This document shows, piece after piece, positions 1-11,060 of a stretch of DNA of 64,000 bases. The DNA comes from Arachis hypogaea (lineage: Eukaryota; Streptophyta; Magnoliopsida; Fabales; Fabaceae): NCBI RefSeq assembly GCF_003086295.3, contig NC_092055.1:119270692-119334691 (forward strand), read 5' to 3'. Positions within the stretch are counted from its first letter, which is position 1, and the number at the start of each line of letters is the position of its first letter. Below the pieces are notes generated by a model, which did not search any database, had not been told where the DNA came from, and worked only from the letters and a program-made list of their open reading frames with translations. The translations under genes and the position numbers were made by a program.

Positions 1-1588
1 TTGAAGAAGGGGATTGCTTTTTGGGCTGATGCTCCGAGAAAGCGAGATAGGGCTGTCAGTCGACCGGTGAGCTTCTGAACGTCGCGTAGGTTTTTTGGGC
101 TCGTCATCTCGAGAATGGCGCGACATTTCTCCGGGTTGGCTTCAACTCCGCGTTGTGTGATCATGAAGCCGAGGAACTTTCCTGCCTCCATTCCGAAGGC
201 GCACTTTGTTGGGTTGAGTCGCATTTGGTGTCTTCTTAGGGTGTCCGTTACGACCTTGAGGTCGCTGATGAGTTGTTCGTCGGAGTCAGTTTTGGCGAGC
301 ATGTCGTCTATGTAGACTTCTAGTTTGGTTCCGGATAGGTTCTGGAATATTTTGTTGACGAGCCATTGGTATGTTGCTCCGGCGTTTTTCAAGCCGAAGG
401 GCATGACTGTGTAGCAGTACGTGCCGTCGGGGGTGATGAACGCCGTTTTTTCTTCGTCGGGTCGGTGTTTGGGTATCTGATTGTAGCCGGAGTACGCGTC
501 CATAAAGCTCAGGTATCGATGTCCGGATGCGGAGTCCACTAGTCCGTCGATGTTCGGTAGGGGAAAGGCGTCTTTTGGGCAGGCTTTGTTGAGGTCCGTA
601 TAGTCAACGCACATTCGCCATTTTCCGTTGGATTTCTTTACAAGTACAACGTTTGCTAACCAGGTTGTGTAGGGAAGTTCTCGGATGAAGTTTGCTTCGA
701 GCAGGGCTTGTATTGTACTTGTCTCTTGACTTCAGCCGCTCGGTCTGCTGACATTTTTCTTCTTCTTTGCGCTACGGGTTTGGCTTTGGGGTTCACGGCT
801 AGCCGGTGGGACATGAAGTCGGGATCTATCCCCGGCATGTCGGCTGGAGTGAAAGCGAACAGGTCTCTGTTTTGTTTTAAAAATTGGGAAAGGTCTTCTT
901 TTAGGTCATAAGGGAGGTTCCTATTGATAAAGGTGTACTCGTCCTTGGTCTATCCTATTTGCAGTTTCTCCATGTCGCCTTCTGGTTCGGGTCTAGGTTG
1001 GCCGTCTTGTCGGGCATCTAGGTCGGCCAGGAATATCCCGGCTGCGTCGCGGGATTTTTTCCGTAAAGCCAGGCTGGTGTTGTCGCATTCTGCCGCAATT
1101 TCCCGATCTCCGTGGATGGTCCCGATGGAGTCGTCCTCCGCTATGAACTCCATAAGGAGGTATTTGGTAAAGATGATGGCCGAAAAGTCATTGATCGTCT
1201 TTCTTCCGAGGATGACGTTGTAGGCAGTGGAGTCTTTTAGGACCACGAATTCAGCTATGAGTGTCCTCCTCTTGTCACTGGTTCCTATGGTGAGGGGGAG
1301 TGTGATGGAGCCTTCCGGTTTGAGGAAGTTGTCCCCGAGTCCCGTGACACCATTGCAGTGCGTTTGGAGATTTTCGTCGCGGAGCCCAAGCTTGTCGAAG
1401 GCCCCTCGAAAGAGGATGTTGGAGTCTGCACCGGTGTCTACTAGTATTCTTCGGACTAGTCCGGTTCCGATCTTCGCCGAGATCACGAAGGGTGCGTCTT
1501 CGGCTGTGGTACCGTGCTGGCAGTCCTCGGATAGGAAGGTTATTGCTTTGTTGGACACGGGAGTTGGGGCTTGGTTTCTGACGGCCAT
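1..1588 (-). pseudogene. pol: protease-reverse transcriptase pseudogene (pol), partial
   Basis: The protease domain (1588-950) carries the catalytic DTGADSNIL at 1412-1438. A TAG stop at 947-949 interrupts the linker before the RT. The RT N-terminal region reads MPGIDPDFMSHRLAVNP, then a 4-bp tandem duplication near 708-717 shifts the frame. Further on are ANVVLVKKSNGKWRMCVDY, PFGLKNAGATYQ and the RT catalytic YIDDM, whose YIDD codons are at 303-314. The gene leaves the window before RNase H and integrase. It is a decayed polyprotein gene. Confidence 0.88.
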
Positions 1589-3170
1589 TACCTGGAGGTC
1601 CTTTTTTATCTTGGATTTTGACTTGCATGGTGCATCTTTGCCGGTGATGACGTTTACTATGATGGTCGGGTCTTCTTCTGGACTTTCTCTTGGGGGTCGC
1701 TTTTGGGTTCTCGGGTTACGTCCTTCTCTCTCCGGTGACCTGTCTCTCTCCGCGTGTCTCGGTTCTCTGATGATTTTGGTAAATTCTGGGAGTTTGCCGT
1801 CTCGTATGGCTTGTTCAAGGGCGTCTTTAAGGTCGAAACAATCCTGCGTTTTATGACCGTAGCCTCGGTGGTATTCGCAGTAGAGGGTTTTGTTGCCTCC
1901 TGTCCTTTCCTTGAGTTGTCGGGCTTTTGGAATGATGCCTCGGTCCGCTATTTGGTGGTATGTCTCGGTAATTGGTGCAGTTAGGGGGTGTGTAATTGGA
2001 GAATTTGCCTATTCTCGGTGTCCGATTGGTCGGCCTCGGGTGGTCCCGTTGATTCTCTTTGGGTGTTGCGTTATGGTGAGAAGCCGAATTGCCGCGTTGG
2101 TTGTTGCCGTGCTGCCGCTTGTTGGCCGCGACGACTTGGCTGACTTCTTCGTCGTTGATGTAGTCTTTGGCGACGTTCTGGATCTCATGCATGGTCCATA
2201 CCGGTCTGGTGGTGAGGTGTTTGCGAAAATCTTCGTTCATTAGTCCGTTGGTCAGGCAAAGGCTTGCGACGGAATCCGTGAGTCCGTCGACCGTTAGGCA
2301 TTCGTCGTTAAAGCGGTCGAGGTATTTTCTTGTGGATTCGTCTTGTTTTTGTGTGACCCCGAGCTAGCTGATGGGGTGTTTGGCTTTAGTGATCCTTGTA
2401 GTGAACTGGGCCATGAATTTTCGTGTGATATCGTGGAAACTGGTTATGGATCCGTTTGGGAGGACGTTGAACCATTTGATTGCTGGCCCGGCGAGGGTTA
2501 CCGGAAAAGCTCTGCATCAGACCGCGTCGGCTGCTCCTTCTAAGTTCATTCTGGCTTCGAAAGCCGTTAGGTGTTCTTGGGGATCCTTGGTTCCGTCGTA
2601 CTTCATATCGGTAGGTTTGTCGAAGCCTTTGGGGAGTTTTGCTCTTAGGATTCTTTCTGTAAAGGGTGTACCGCCCATTATTATGTGGTCGTTTCTCGTG
2701 CGCTTGGTGTTTCGGTCCCTCCGATCTTCGTCTGAGTAGTGTTGAGAACTCAGATCTCGAGAGGTGCTACGGTTATGTTTCTTGTTGTATCGCCGTTCTG
2801 GTGATTTCTCGTGTCTGCGATCGCGTGATGGACTGCGACCGTTTCTTCTGTCGTCTCTTCGGGTTGACGATCTACCGCGGCGAAATCTTGATCTGGAGGT
2901 TGCATGGCTTCCGTGCTCGTTGTTGTGTTTTCCTTTGTTGGTTATCTTGCCTTCGAGTTCCTGAACCCGGAGTCAGAGATCCTGGATGATCTGCGCTGCT
3001 TTGTCGCTGGCTTTCTCATGATGTCGTCTGTCCGTGACGTCGTAATTGTTCGCGTTTTGGACCGCACTCGCTATTCTCGCTTGGTTTGTGACTTCACAGT
3101 GCTCGGGGGTCGGGTTAATTGGTTGGGGGTCATCCTGGCTTGAGGGGGTTTCCTCTAGGACGTCCCCCAT
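1589..3170 (-). pseudogene. gag: gag pseudogene of the Ty3/gypsy element
   Basis: A likely start is the ATG at 3170 (MGDVLEETP), the first one after the PBS. The capsid-type region reads HLTAFEARMNLEG, then AFPVTLAGPAIKWFNVLP and KFMAQFTTRI, typical of plant Ty3/gypsy gag. A zinc knuckle CEYHRGYGHKTQDC lies at 1838-1879. Its second metal ligand is His rather than Cys, as is common in this lineage. Breaks: TGA at 2517-2519 (probably from an Arg CGA codon), TAG at 2364-2366, and an extra C in a C5 run near 1985 that shifts the frame between SNYTP and LTAPI. The three frames read together cover the full gag. It is non-functional. Confidence 0.85.
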
Positions 3171-3190
3171 CGGGCCCGGTCGGCGCAGGG

Positions 3191-3208
3191 TTTCCACAGA
3201 CGGCGCCA
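3191..3208 (-). other. Primer-binding site of the Ty3/gypsy element
   Basis: TGGCGCCGTCTGTGG on the minus strand, one base after the LTR terminus. TGGCGCC at the start of the PBS is usual in Tat/Athila-type elements. The exact tRNA primer was not determined. Confidence 0.7.
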
Positions 3209-3209
3209 A

Positions 3210-3589
3210 TGTACAAGATGTCTCTGGTACGGGTTGAGAGATGGATCGGGAACCTGCGGGTCGAGACGGATGCCGGATCACTTGACTGGGGCGATGGGGG
3301 TGGTACCTGCAAAGACACTCCGACGCTCAAGTTAGAATGGATCTGAGAGGTAGAAAGTGTGTGGAATGAATGAATACCTGGAGGGACCTGAGTCCTCTAT
3401 TTATATGTGATGGAGAATATCTTATCTTATCTTATTTGGCTAAGATAAAGGAGACGTTTGAATTCGAAAGTCGGTTAGGAGTCTGAAAATGCCGTTTTCG
3501 GACTTTCTAGAAGTGAAAAACGGGTCGGACCCGGAGAACCGGTGTTGGGTTCGGTCTTGGATCCGGAATGGTGGGCCGGATCCGTAACA
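3210..3589 (-). repeat. 5' LTR of the Ty3/gypsy element (380 bp)
   Basis: On the minus strand the LTR begins TGTTACGGATCC at 3589 and ends TTGTACA at 3210, giving the usual TG...CA ends. A PBS-like sequence starts immediately after it. A TATA box sits at 3397-3405 near the middle. The right edge is set precisely by comparison with block copy 2, where the same flank (GAAACCATCAGG) is preceded by different sequence. Confidence 0.8.
3397..3405 (-). promoter_or_regulatory. LTR TATA box
   Basis: TATAAATAG on the minus strand inside the 380-bp LTR, about 190 bp upstream of the LTR end. This is a plausible U3 promoter for the retroelement. No further elements were recognised. Confidence 0.5.
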
Positions 3590-4979
3590 GAAACCATCAG
3601 GAACATATAAAAATGGCCTAGATCACATAACTGCATGGCGACACTAGCACACATCCAGATCTAGAAATCCAAATGACAAAAAATCATTGGAATAGAAGAT
3701 ATACATAAAATTTACTGCAAAGCTGCGAGAGATAACTGCACAAGAATGCAACTTCAAAGAAGTTGACCTGGAACCACCCCCCAATAGAACCAACCATTCT
3801 GTAGTGTGTCAGAAATTAAGAATAAACACACAGAAGCGCTATTTACAAGGCCAGTAAAACAAATTTCATAAACAAATCCACAAAAAATATGAAACAGCTT
3901 TCCAAGACGGAAGTGAAAAACACGTCAGCAGAAAATGCAGATCTTAAAAACATCGTTCTGCTTTTACTGCTTCTGCTAGAGAGATGATGGTTGCACTTGA
4001 ACCATGGCATACTACAGCAACCACTACATTTGCAGATGGAAAGTATCTTCACCAACAGCCTACAGATATCAAATAACAATATAGATGCGAGACGAGAGAC
4101 AAGAATCAAAGAATTAAAACCAATTATCCTGCGTCCATAACTGCTGTAGAATCACCAATCACCCCAACCTTTCCTTGAATACCCTTCTCTCGGAGCACTC
4201 GCTTGAACAGCACAGAAGTTGGTCCACAATTCTCCCAAACGACAAAAATACAAGAGGCATATCAGAAAAGTTCAGATTTCAGAAACAGCTACCAACTCCT
4301 GAATGCCATTGTGATCTTCGTTCCCCCAAGATAGAAATCAGCCAAAAATGGGATCCGCGAACTGCACAAAAGCAAGTTCGCAAAATGATAGTAAACCTCA
4401 ATTAAAAAACCTTCGTAATTCATCATGAATTAAAATAACAAAAAATTCCTAAACCCTTTGCTACCACGGTAATATCCAAATCCCTAGTAAAAGATCCCCT
4501 CACCAAAATTCACCCGAGGCTACAACAAAATTGCATGCAAAGTTAAGAGGCAATCAAGTCCCCCGACGAGGACAATTAATATAGATGAATAAGAGCATCA
4601 TTTCCATTTCAAACTTCAGTTGCTTACCGTGCTAACCTATATTATAAATTTTAGAGGAATTTTCACAAAGAATTCTACTAACTTGACAAATCACATAAAG
4701 AACTGAAAAGATATCTTCAAACTAAGAAGCATAAAATCATAACACGAAACAAATAACCATGTCTAACCGGGTATATCTGACCACCTTAAGATCCTGCATT
4801 GAAAATAAATGTAAAAGTAATCCAGACGAAAACCAACATGCAATCAATAAGCAGAAAAGGGGCGATTCACAGATGTAGAAGAGTAGAATAGATGTGAGTG
4901 GTTCTAGTGTATTCTTTTGTTTATGATACACTGATGAATATATTAGCCAAACGTAGAAGATCGGAAGAGGAAACTTCCA

Positions 4980-5448
4980 ATTCAATTACAAATCCCTAAA
5001 CCTGCTGAAGTCACCAGTTGTGATGGTATTTAAAACCACAGAAGGAAGTGAGGTGGTGAGCTGAATATTTAAAACCCATAGGAAACATTTAAAATCCAAA
5101 TGCAAATCCCAGCCCCTGCCAAATAGAACTAGAAGAATGGACAAGATTAAGGTGAAAATACAGAAAATTTATAATAACCAGTTAAAAGTCACCAGTTATA
5201 CTTGGGTCCTTCAAGACCAAAATCCATTTACAGATCCCAGATACTGCTGAATAAGAGTGCCAAATGTTAGAAGAGAGGGAGAAACGCCAAGATAAAAATC
5301 CAAAGAAAGAAAAAGCTTTTAATATAGATCCAAACAAAAGCTTTAAAAGCCCGGCACAGTTATACTCAAATCCTTCAATACTCCAAAGTGACGTCGAGTT
5401 GAACATTTAAATTCCAATTGCAAATCCCTGCCAAACACAAGACAGTAC

Positions 5449-5506
<58 letters not shown>

Positions 5507-6350
5507 CAAAAAAAAAGTTTTAATAACCAGTAAGAAGTCACCAGTTACCCTTAGATCCTTCAACACTTAACCTGCTGAATATATTAGCCAAACGTAGAAG
5601 ATCGGAGGAGGAAACTTACAATTCAATTACAAATCCCTAAACCTGCTGAATATGAAAGCCAAACGTAGAAAAACGGAAAAGAAAAATTAAGTTGAAGATC
5701 CAAACAAAGAAGCTTTAAAAATCAGTCCCGGTTATACTTAAATCCTTCGATACTCCAAATTGAACCCCAGTTCCTGCCAAACATAAGACACTGAACCATA
5801 GAAGAATGGAAGAGACCATGGTGAAAATCCACAAAAGAAAAAATTTAATAACCAGTTAAAAGTCATCAGTTATACTTGCATCCTTAACACCCAAAGTCCA
5901 ATTACAAATCCCTTATCCTGCCAAACGGAAGAGAAAAATTTTGAAAATCCAAACAAAGAAGCAGCAGCTTTAAAAACCAGACAATTATACTTAAATCCTT
6001 CAGTACACCAAAGTGATGTTTAGGTTTAAAACCCATAGAAAGTCCAATTGCAAATCCTAGCTCCTGCCAAACATAAGACACTGAACTGTAGAAAAACAAG
6101 AGAGATTAAGGTGAAGATCCAGAAAAACCAGTCACCAGTTATGCGTACGTAAAACAAACGACAAGATTAAGTTGAAAATCCAGACAAGGAGAAGCTTTAA
6201 AAACTATAGGACGAAAATTTGAAAACCATTCAGAAGTCACTCATTTAGGTACAAAATCCTAGTTAAACCATCCAAGAAGAGGTCCTTCAATATTTCAAAC
6301 TCGACTTACAATTTCCAGATGCTGCCAAACACATGGTACTCAACATGGAA
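4980..6350 (-). repeat. Degenerate ~150-bp tandem repeats in block copy 1
   Basis: Landmarks recur in the same order: 'CCTGCCAAAC' or 'CCTGCTGAA', then 'CCAGTTA.AAGTCACCAGTTATACTT', then 'ATCCTTCAATACTCCAAAGTGA', then 'AAAATCCAAACAAAGAAGCTTTAAAA'. CTGCCAAA-type landmarks fall near 5117, 5427, 5774, 5917, 6062 and 6318. On the minus strand each unit has a TTTGGCAG or TTCAGCAG acceptor-like site and a CTGGTGACTT donor-like site. Unit length varies and copies have diverged. Confidence 0.7.
5452..5504. repeat. (AG)n microsatellite
   Basis: A pure AG dinucleotide tract of 53 bases. At the matching place in block copy 2 (about 49310-49320) there is only a short AGAGAG run, so the expansion is specific to copy 1. 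Confidence 0.97.
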
Positions 6351-8352
6351 GATTGAAAGAGATGAACAGAAAAGAAGTTTCTAGTTATGCACAAAAAACA
6401 AAATCATAGTTGCAATTTGCCCAATAGAAAGTGAAATCAAAGACATCATGGTTACAGTTTCCCTTAGTAGTTAAGTAAAATCAAGACACGTTAAAACCTA
6501 ATAACAGAAAATCCTTCAATACTTCGCATGCAAGAACAGTTCAAGGCCAGCACAACAATCTACAACAGTTTTAACATAATTCAGCCCCCTCACAGCGTTC
6601 AAGCAAAATTCTCCAATTACGGGTAGTGTGACCAATTATGGCAAACGTGTATGCAGGAAGCTGAAAATAAATGAAAGAAACAGCTTGTCAAACTGATGGA
6701 AGACCAGATCAAACAAAAACACCTGAGAACAAATGGCAAAGTCGAGTTGGGAAAACTATGAATCTTGCTCCTGAACCCCCAAAGTTAATCTCCAATACAC
6801 TCAGTCGTTTAACTGCACAAAAGCATGTTCACAATTCAATTCCAAGACCTCAACCAAAGAGAACACAACACCAAAAAAAGAACTAAAGTCAAATCCTCTT
6901 ATCCTTATTAGTGAGACTGAACTGATAACCCCCCGCAACCAATACACCGTGTGATTCTGCTCAGAGATAACTGGAAGCATAAACAACTATACAATTCATG
7001 TTACCGAATCCAATAACTTTTATGTGCTCGGCCAAAATTAAAAAGCGATAAAAAGCAAAATTGATTATATATGATACAGTCAGCCTATATGGTCAACGAC
7101 GACCAATAAGTGCTCATTAAACGCTTACAGTCCTATCTTGAAAGTGTGTCAACAACTAGGATGAGGGAACAACAGGTTGGGCCTATCATCATTCTCTAAA
7201 CTCTCAGTCAAAATCATGAACAAAACACAAACTGCTATAGGTAGAAGTCACCATATGAATGAATATGGTAGTCAAAAGTATCGATTGGAAGACGACACTG
7301 CAAAGGAACAGGAATTGACATGTTCATACTAAATACATGGAAAGAAAATAAGAGACAAAAGGAAAGATCCAGGGAATTCAAACTCCAGGTAGAAGTCACC
7401 AACTCCACATCTAACTCGATTACACGGACAATGTTAACGATCATAACACTGCAAGAAAACAGGTTGAAATTGAACTTTGCACGAACCACTAATGCTAAAA
7501 AATAAATATGGAAGAAAAATTCAGTAGAGAAGACAAGTTTAATCTAGATCATGAGCCTGTATTATTTTTGCAGAGCTTTTTTTCCAAAACACATCTTTTC
7601 CAAAATTCTAAATCCCTGCAACCAATGAAAAGCATTGGAGGTCATAAAACAACGTGAAACAACTATATAATCTAGTTATTTTTATAATATTTAGGGGATA
7701 GAAAGAAAAAAAAACTATAACAAGGACATATAAATCTCGGAATCTTGAACAGTCTTGGTGCAATCCCATACCCTTCAATTGGTTCCTAAGGAAAAGAGAA
7801 ACAAAAACCGATTTCCAACCGCGAGAGAATAACGCAGGAAACAACACAAAGTAGCAAATTTAAAATTAAAAAAAGCAAAAATTAAACAAATGAACCAGCC
7901 AGGTGCAAAAGCATATCACCAGGATGCACTGAACACCCATGATCGGACAACACTGCACGGGAAACCAACGACATTTAATTCAAATGCTGCTAGCACAATA
8001 GGTTGGAATGAACAAAAAGGAAAGAAGAGCTTCGAAAAACTGTTTTAGGAAACTAGATTCCATCCACTGTATGCATCGTGCTCAACAACCAGGCTACGAT
8101 GCTGCATAGAAAATAAACTACATTTTAATTCACAATGCAAGCTTTAAAATATTTAGTTAAATGATCAAGGAAATAAAATGTATAGAGAATCAGATTGCTT
8201 TTATGGAATTAGATATATGGTCCTCTCGGGTCTTGCAAAATATTCTTTCCAATATCTCCGATCTATAATCCCCCATCTCCCAAATACACTGCAAACCAAG
8301 CAAAAACAAGCAAACCTAAATCTCTCCGGGAATAAGAATAGTACAGAATAGG

Positions 8353-8607
8353 AGAATTTTTAGAAAAAGCAAGGATTCAGAGAGTTCTCAGTTTCTTCAG
8401 ATCTGGGCAAAAGTAGAATTCATCCTCCAAACACCAACAAAAAGCGAGCATTCATAATCCAGATAATGTCGCCTTAACAATCAACAGAACAGCTGCATAG
8501 AATTTTCAGAAAAAGCAAGGATTCAGAGAGTTCTCAGTTTCTTCAGATCTGGGCAAAAGTGAATTCATCCTCCAAACACCAACAAAAAAGCGAGCATTCA
8601 TCATCCA
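8353..8607. repeat. 146-bp local tandem duplication, copy-1 specific
   Basis: 'AGAATTTT.AGAAAAAGCAAGG' followed by 'AGAGTTCTCAGTTTCTTCAG' begins at 8353 and again at 8499. Block copy 2 has this segment once, near 52205-52310. The duplication therefore arose after the block was duplicated, or was lost from copy 2. Confidence 0.85.
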
Positions 8608-10902
8608 CATAATTCGCTACACCTGAAGAGAGAAAATCACAATTCCAATCCAGCAAACAAGAATAGCACCCTGTCCATATGTTCATCGCCTAGTTCATTT
8701 CCCTGCGAAACTGTGTGAAACTATAACCATTCCCAAAATTATCGAATCCAGAAAGAAGCATCTTGATCAGCAGCTAAGTAAATCCAAAATCCACAAATCC
8801 AAGAATAGTTCTATAAACTAGATAGAAATTCACAGGAAAAACAGATCAAGGAACACTCCTCCCCAAGCAATATAAAGAACATCAAAGAAATGAAATGCAC
8901 AGGAACAGACACAGAGAACACTAAACTCAGTTAGAAGTCACCATTATACATGAATGCCGTTGCCAAAAGTATGATTGGAAGACAACACTGCAAATGAACA
9001 GACGAAATTCAATTGATATCTGGATTACTTATGCATATGAGCTAGCAAAAAAATAAAAAACCAAGAGACAACAGATCCAGTGCGTCCAAACTCCAGGTAC
9101 AAAGTCACCAGCTACACAACATTACTTGACCAAAACAAAAACACTGCCAGAGAACAAGTTCAGATTTAATTTTGCACGACCATTAACGCAATATAGTTAA
9201 AAAAGAAAAGTTAATCAGATTATGAGCCTGTATTATTTTGAGCCTTCCTGCCATATATCTTCTATCCATGATTCCAGATTTCTGCAACCAATTTAAAGCA
9301 TTGCAGGACATTAACAAGATAACTCCGTAATCCAACTATTATTTAATACTAAAAAATATTGGTGCACATGTTAGGAGGGAATTATCAATTTCGGAATCTT
9401 GGACACATCGCCTAAGTGCAATCCCATATCCTTCAATTGGCTCCTAAGGCAAAAAAGAGAAACATAAACCGATTTCCAAGAGACAGAATTATGGAGGAAA
9501 CAACAAAGAACCAAAGCAGCCAATAATTTAAATTAAAAAAAAAAAAAGAGCAAAACTTAAACAAATGAACCAGTCAAGTGCAAGAAACATATCGACCAGG
9601 ATGCACTCAACACCCGCGGTAACAAGATCAGACAACACTGCATAGGAAACACATCCAGATTTAACTCGCAATGCTGCCACAAGTAAGTTGGGAAAAAAAT
9701 GCAGGGAAAGAAAGTTTAGAAAAACTGTTCTTGATCTCTATCCTCTGTATGTGTCGCACTCAAAACAACCACGCTTCAAGATGGACACCGCTGCATAGAA
9801 TATAGATTCACATTTTAATTCACATGCATGATTTATAATTGAATTTAAAAAAGGGTAAAAGTAGAGAATCTGTTCTGTTTTAAGGAATTAGATATCTAAT
9901 CGTCCATGTCGAAAATTGCAGAAAATTCTTTCCAATATATCCGATCTACAAATCTCCAACCTCCCAAAATACACTGCAAACAAAGCAAAACCGAAGCTAA
10001 ATCCCTCTACAATAATAATGATAAGAACAGTCGAAGAATAGAAGTTTTAGGGGGGAGCAAGGGTAGTGTTCTCGGTTTCTTCGGATCTAGGCAAAAGCAG
10101 AATTCATCCTCCAATCACCAACAGAAAGCAAGCGTTCACAATCTAAATCTCGCCTGAATAATCAGAAAAACAGTCCCGTAAAAGAAAAGCCATGTTCAAC
10201 AAGCAGAACCGTAGGTAAATCTCTATACATAAGATCAATAGTTGAAGAATAGGAGAAGTTTCATAAAAAGATAGGGTAAAGAGAGTTCTCAGTTTCTCCG
10301 GATCTAGGAAGAAGCAGAATCATCCTCCAATCACCGACAAAAAGGAAACGTTCACAATCGAGATCTCACCTGAACAATCAGGAAAACAGTTCCGTGAAAA
10401 AAAGGAGGTCATGTTCAACAACACAGTACCGTAACAGAACAGATCACAAATTAGAAGAGCCCAACCAAACTTCCAGATGGGAAAATATCTTCAATTCAAC
10501 TAACAGATCATCCAAAAAAATTCGCCACACTTAAGTAGAGGAAATCATAATTCCAATCCAGCAAACAAGAATAACACTCCGTTCATATATTAATCACGTA
10601 GTTCTCTTCTCCCTGAGGCAAATCAATAATCCACAAATCCGAATACAGTTGCATAAACGGAATCAGATAATAATTCACAGTAAAAGCCTATCAAATCTTC
10701 TAAATCATGGATGAAATCTTGAAATCGGAAACATAAGAGAACAACACCAACACGGAGAAGACTAAAGCAAATATTCACAAAAAGAGAGGAAGAGTAGCAT
10801 TAGCTAAAAAGAGAAGAGTCGAAACCGAAACCACTCCACCAACGCATTCAAAATTCAAAATAACCTACAATGCAGTATGAGGAGAATTTAGAAAACGCAA
10901 GT

Positions 10903-10911
10903 GTTTATATA
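10903..10911 (-). promoter_or_regulatory. Candidate TATA box of the block-1 transcription unit
   Basis: TATATAAAC on the minus strand, conserved at 54750-54758 in copy 2. Upstream of it on that strand (10920-10976) the motif ATCATAACCGTCCATTCTC occurs twice about 33 bp apart. TAACCG matches a MYB-type core. Downstream is a leader-like stretch with no early ORF. The promoter role is inferred from conservation and position. Confidence 0.55.
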
Positions 10912-11060
10912 CGAAGGGATGGGTGAGAATGGACGGTTATGATTAAGTCGGTGGTGAGAGAATGGACGGTTATGATGCAATTAAAAAAATAGTCCCGTTG
11001 ATTTCACGCGGTTTTCCTATTGAGGCGGTGGAAAGGCATTGAAGAGTTTGGTGTTAGCCT

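Larger units (their letters stand above)
1..3589 (-). mobile_element. Ty3/gypsy (Tat/Ogre-like) retrotransposon, 5' part
   Basis: Reading the minus strand, the order is LTR (3589-3210), primer-binding site, gag, aspartic protease, then reverse transcriptase running off position 1. Protease directly followed by RT, with a CEYH-type knuckle in gag, fits the Tat/Ogre group of plant Ty3/gypsy elements. The copy is dead: gag has two in-frame stops and one frameshift, and pol has one stop and one frameshift. Integrase, RNase H and the 3' LTR lie outside the window, so the target duplication cannot be confirmed. Next to the LTR the flank reads GAAAC, which also occurs at the matching unoccupied site at 47349-47353. 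Confidence 0.9.
3590..11060 (-). repeat. 7.5-kb duplicated block, copy 1 (probable non-coding transcription unit)
   Basis: From GAAACCATCAGG at 3590 to GGTGTTAGCCT at 11060 this stretch aligns in order and orientation with 47349-54915. Differences are small indels and substitutions. Weaker similarity continues to about 11230. No ORF is long or conserved between the copies, so coding is unlikely. At the right edge a TATA box and flanking repeats point leftwards (minus strand). The sequence downstream on that strand reads like pyrimidine-rich plant leader and intron sequence. Inside are degenerate 150-bp repeats (about 4980-6350), a duplication of about 1.69 kb (units starting near 7241 and 8935) and a 146-bp local duplication. 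I do not recognise the locus. Alternatives are a decayed gene reduced to leader and introns, or an unknown repeat family. Confidence 0.85.

Noticed and set aside
7608..7847. Conserved-looking peptide NQLKGMGLHQD in the block
   Set aside because: The DNA is conserved in several copies but frames and stops differ between them, so conservation is not at protein level.
9906..10157. ORFs of 80-135 codons inside the duplicated blocks (for example near 9906 and 53705)
   Set aside because: They are not conserved in frame between the two block copies, match no family I know, and overlap repeats.
3590..11060. Reading the 7.5-kb block as a Helitron or LTR element
   Set aside because: No TC...CTRR ends with hairpin, no LTRs, no target duplication and no coding domain. 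Only two copies are seen here.
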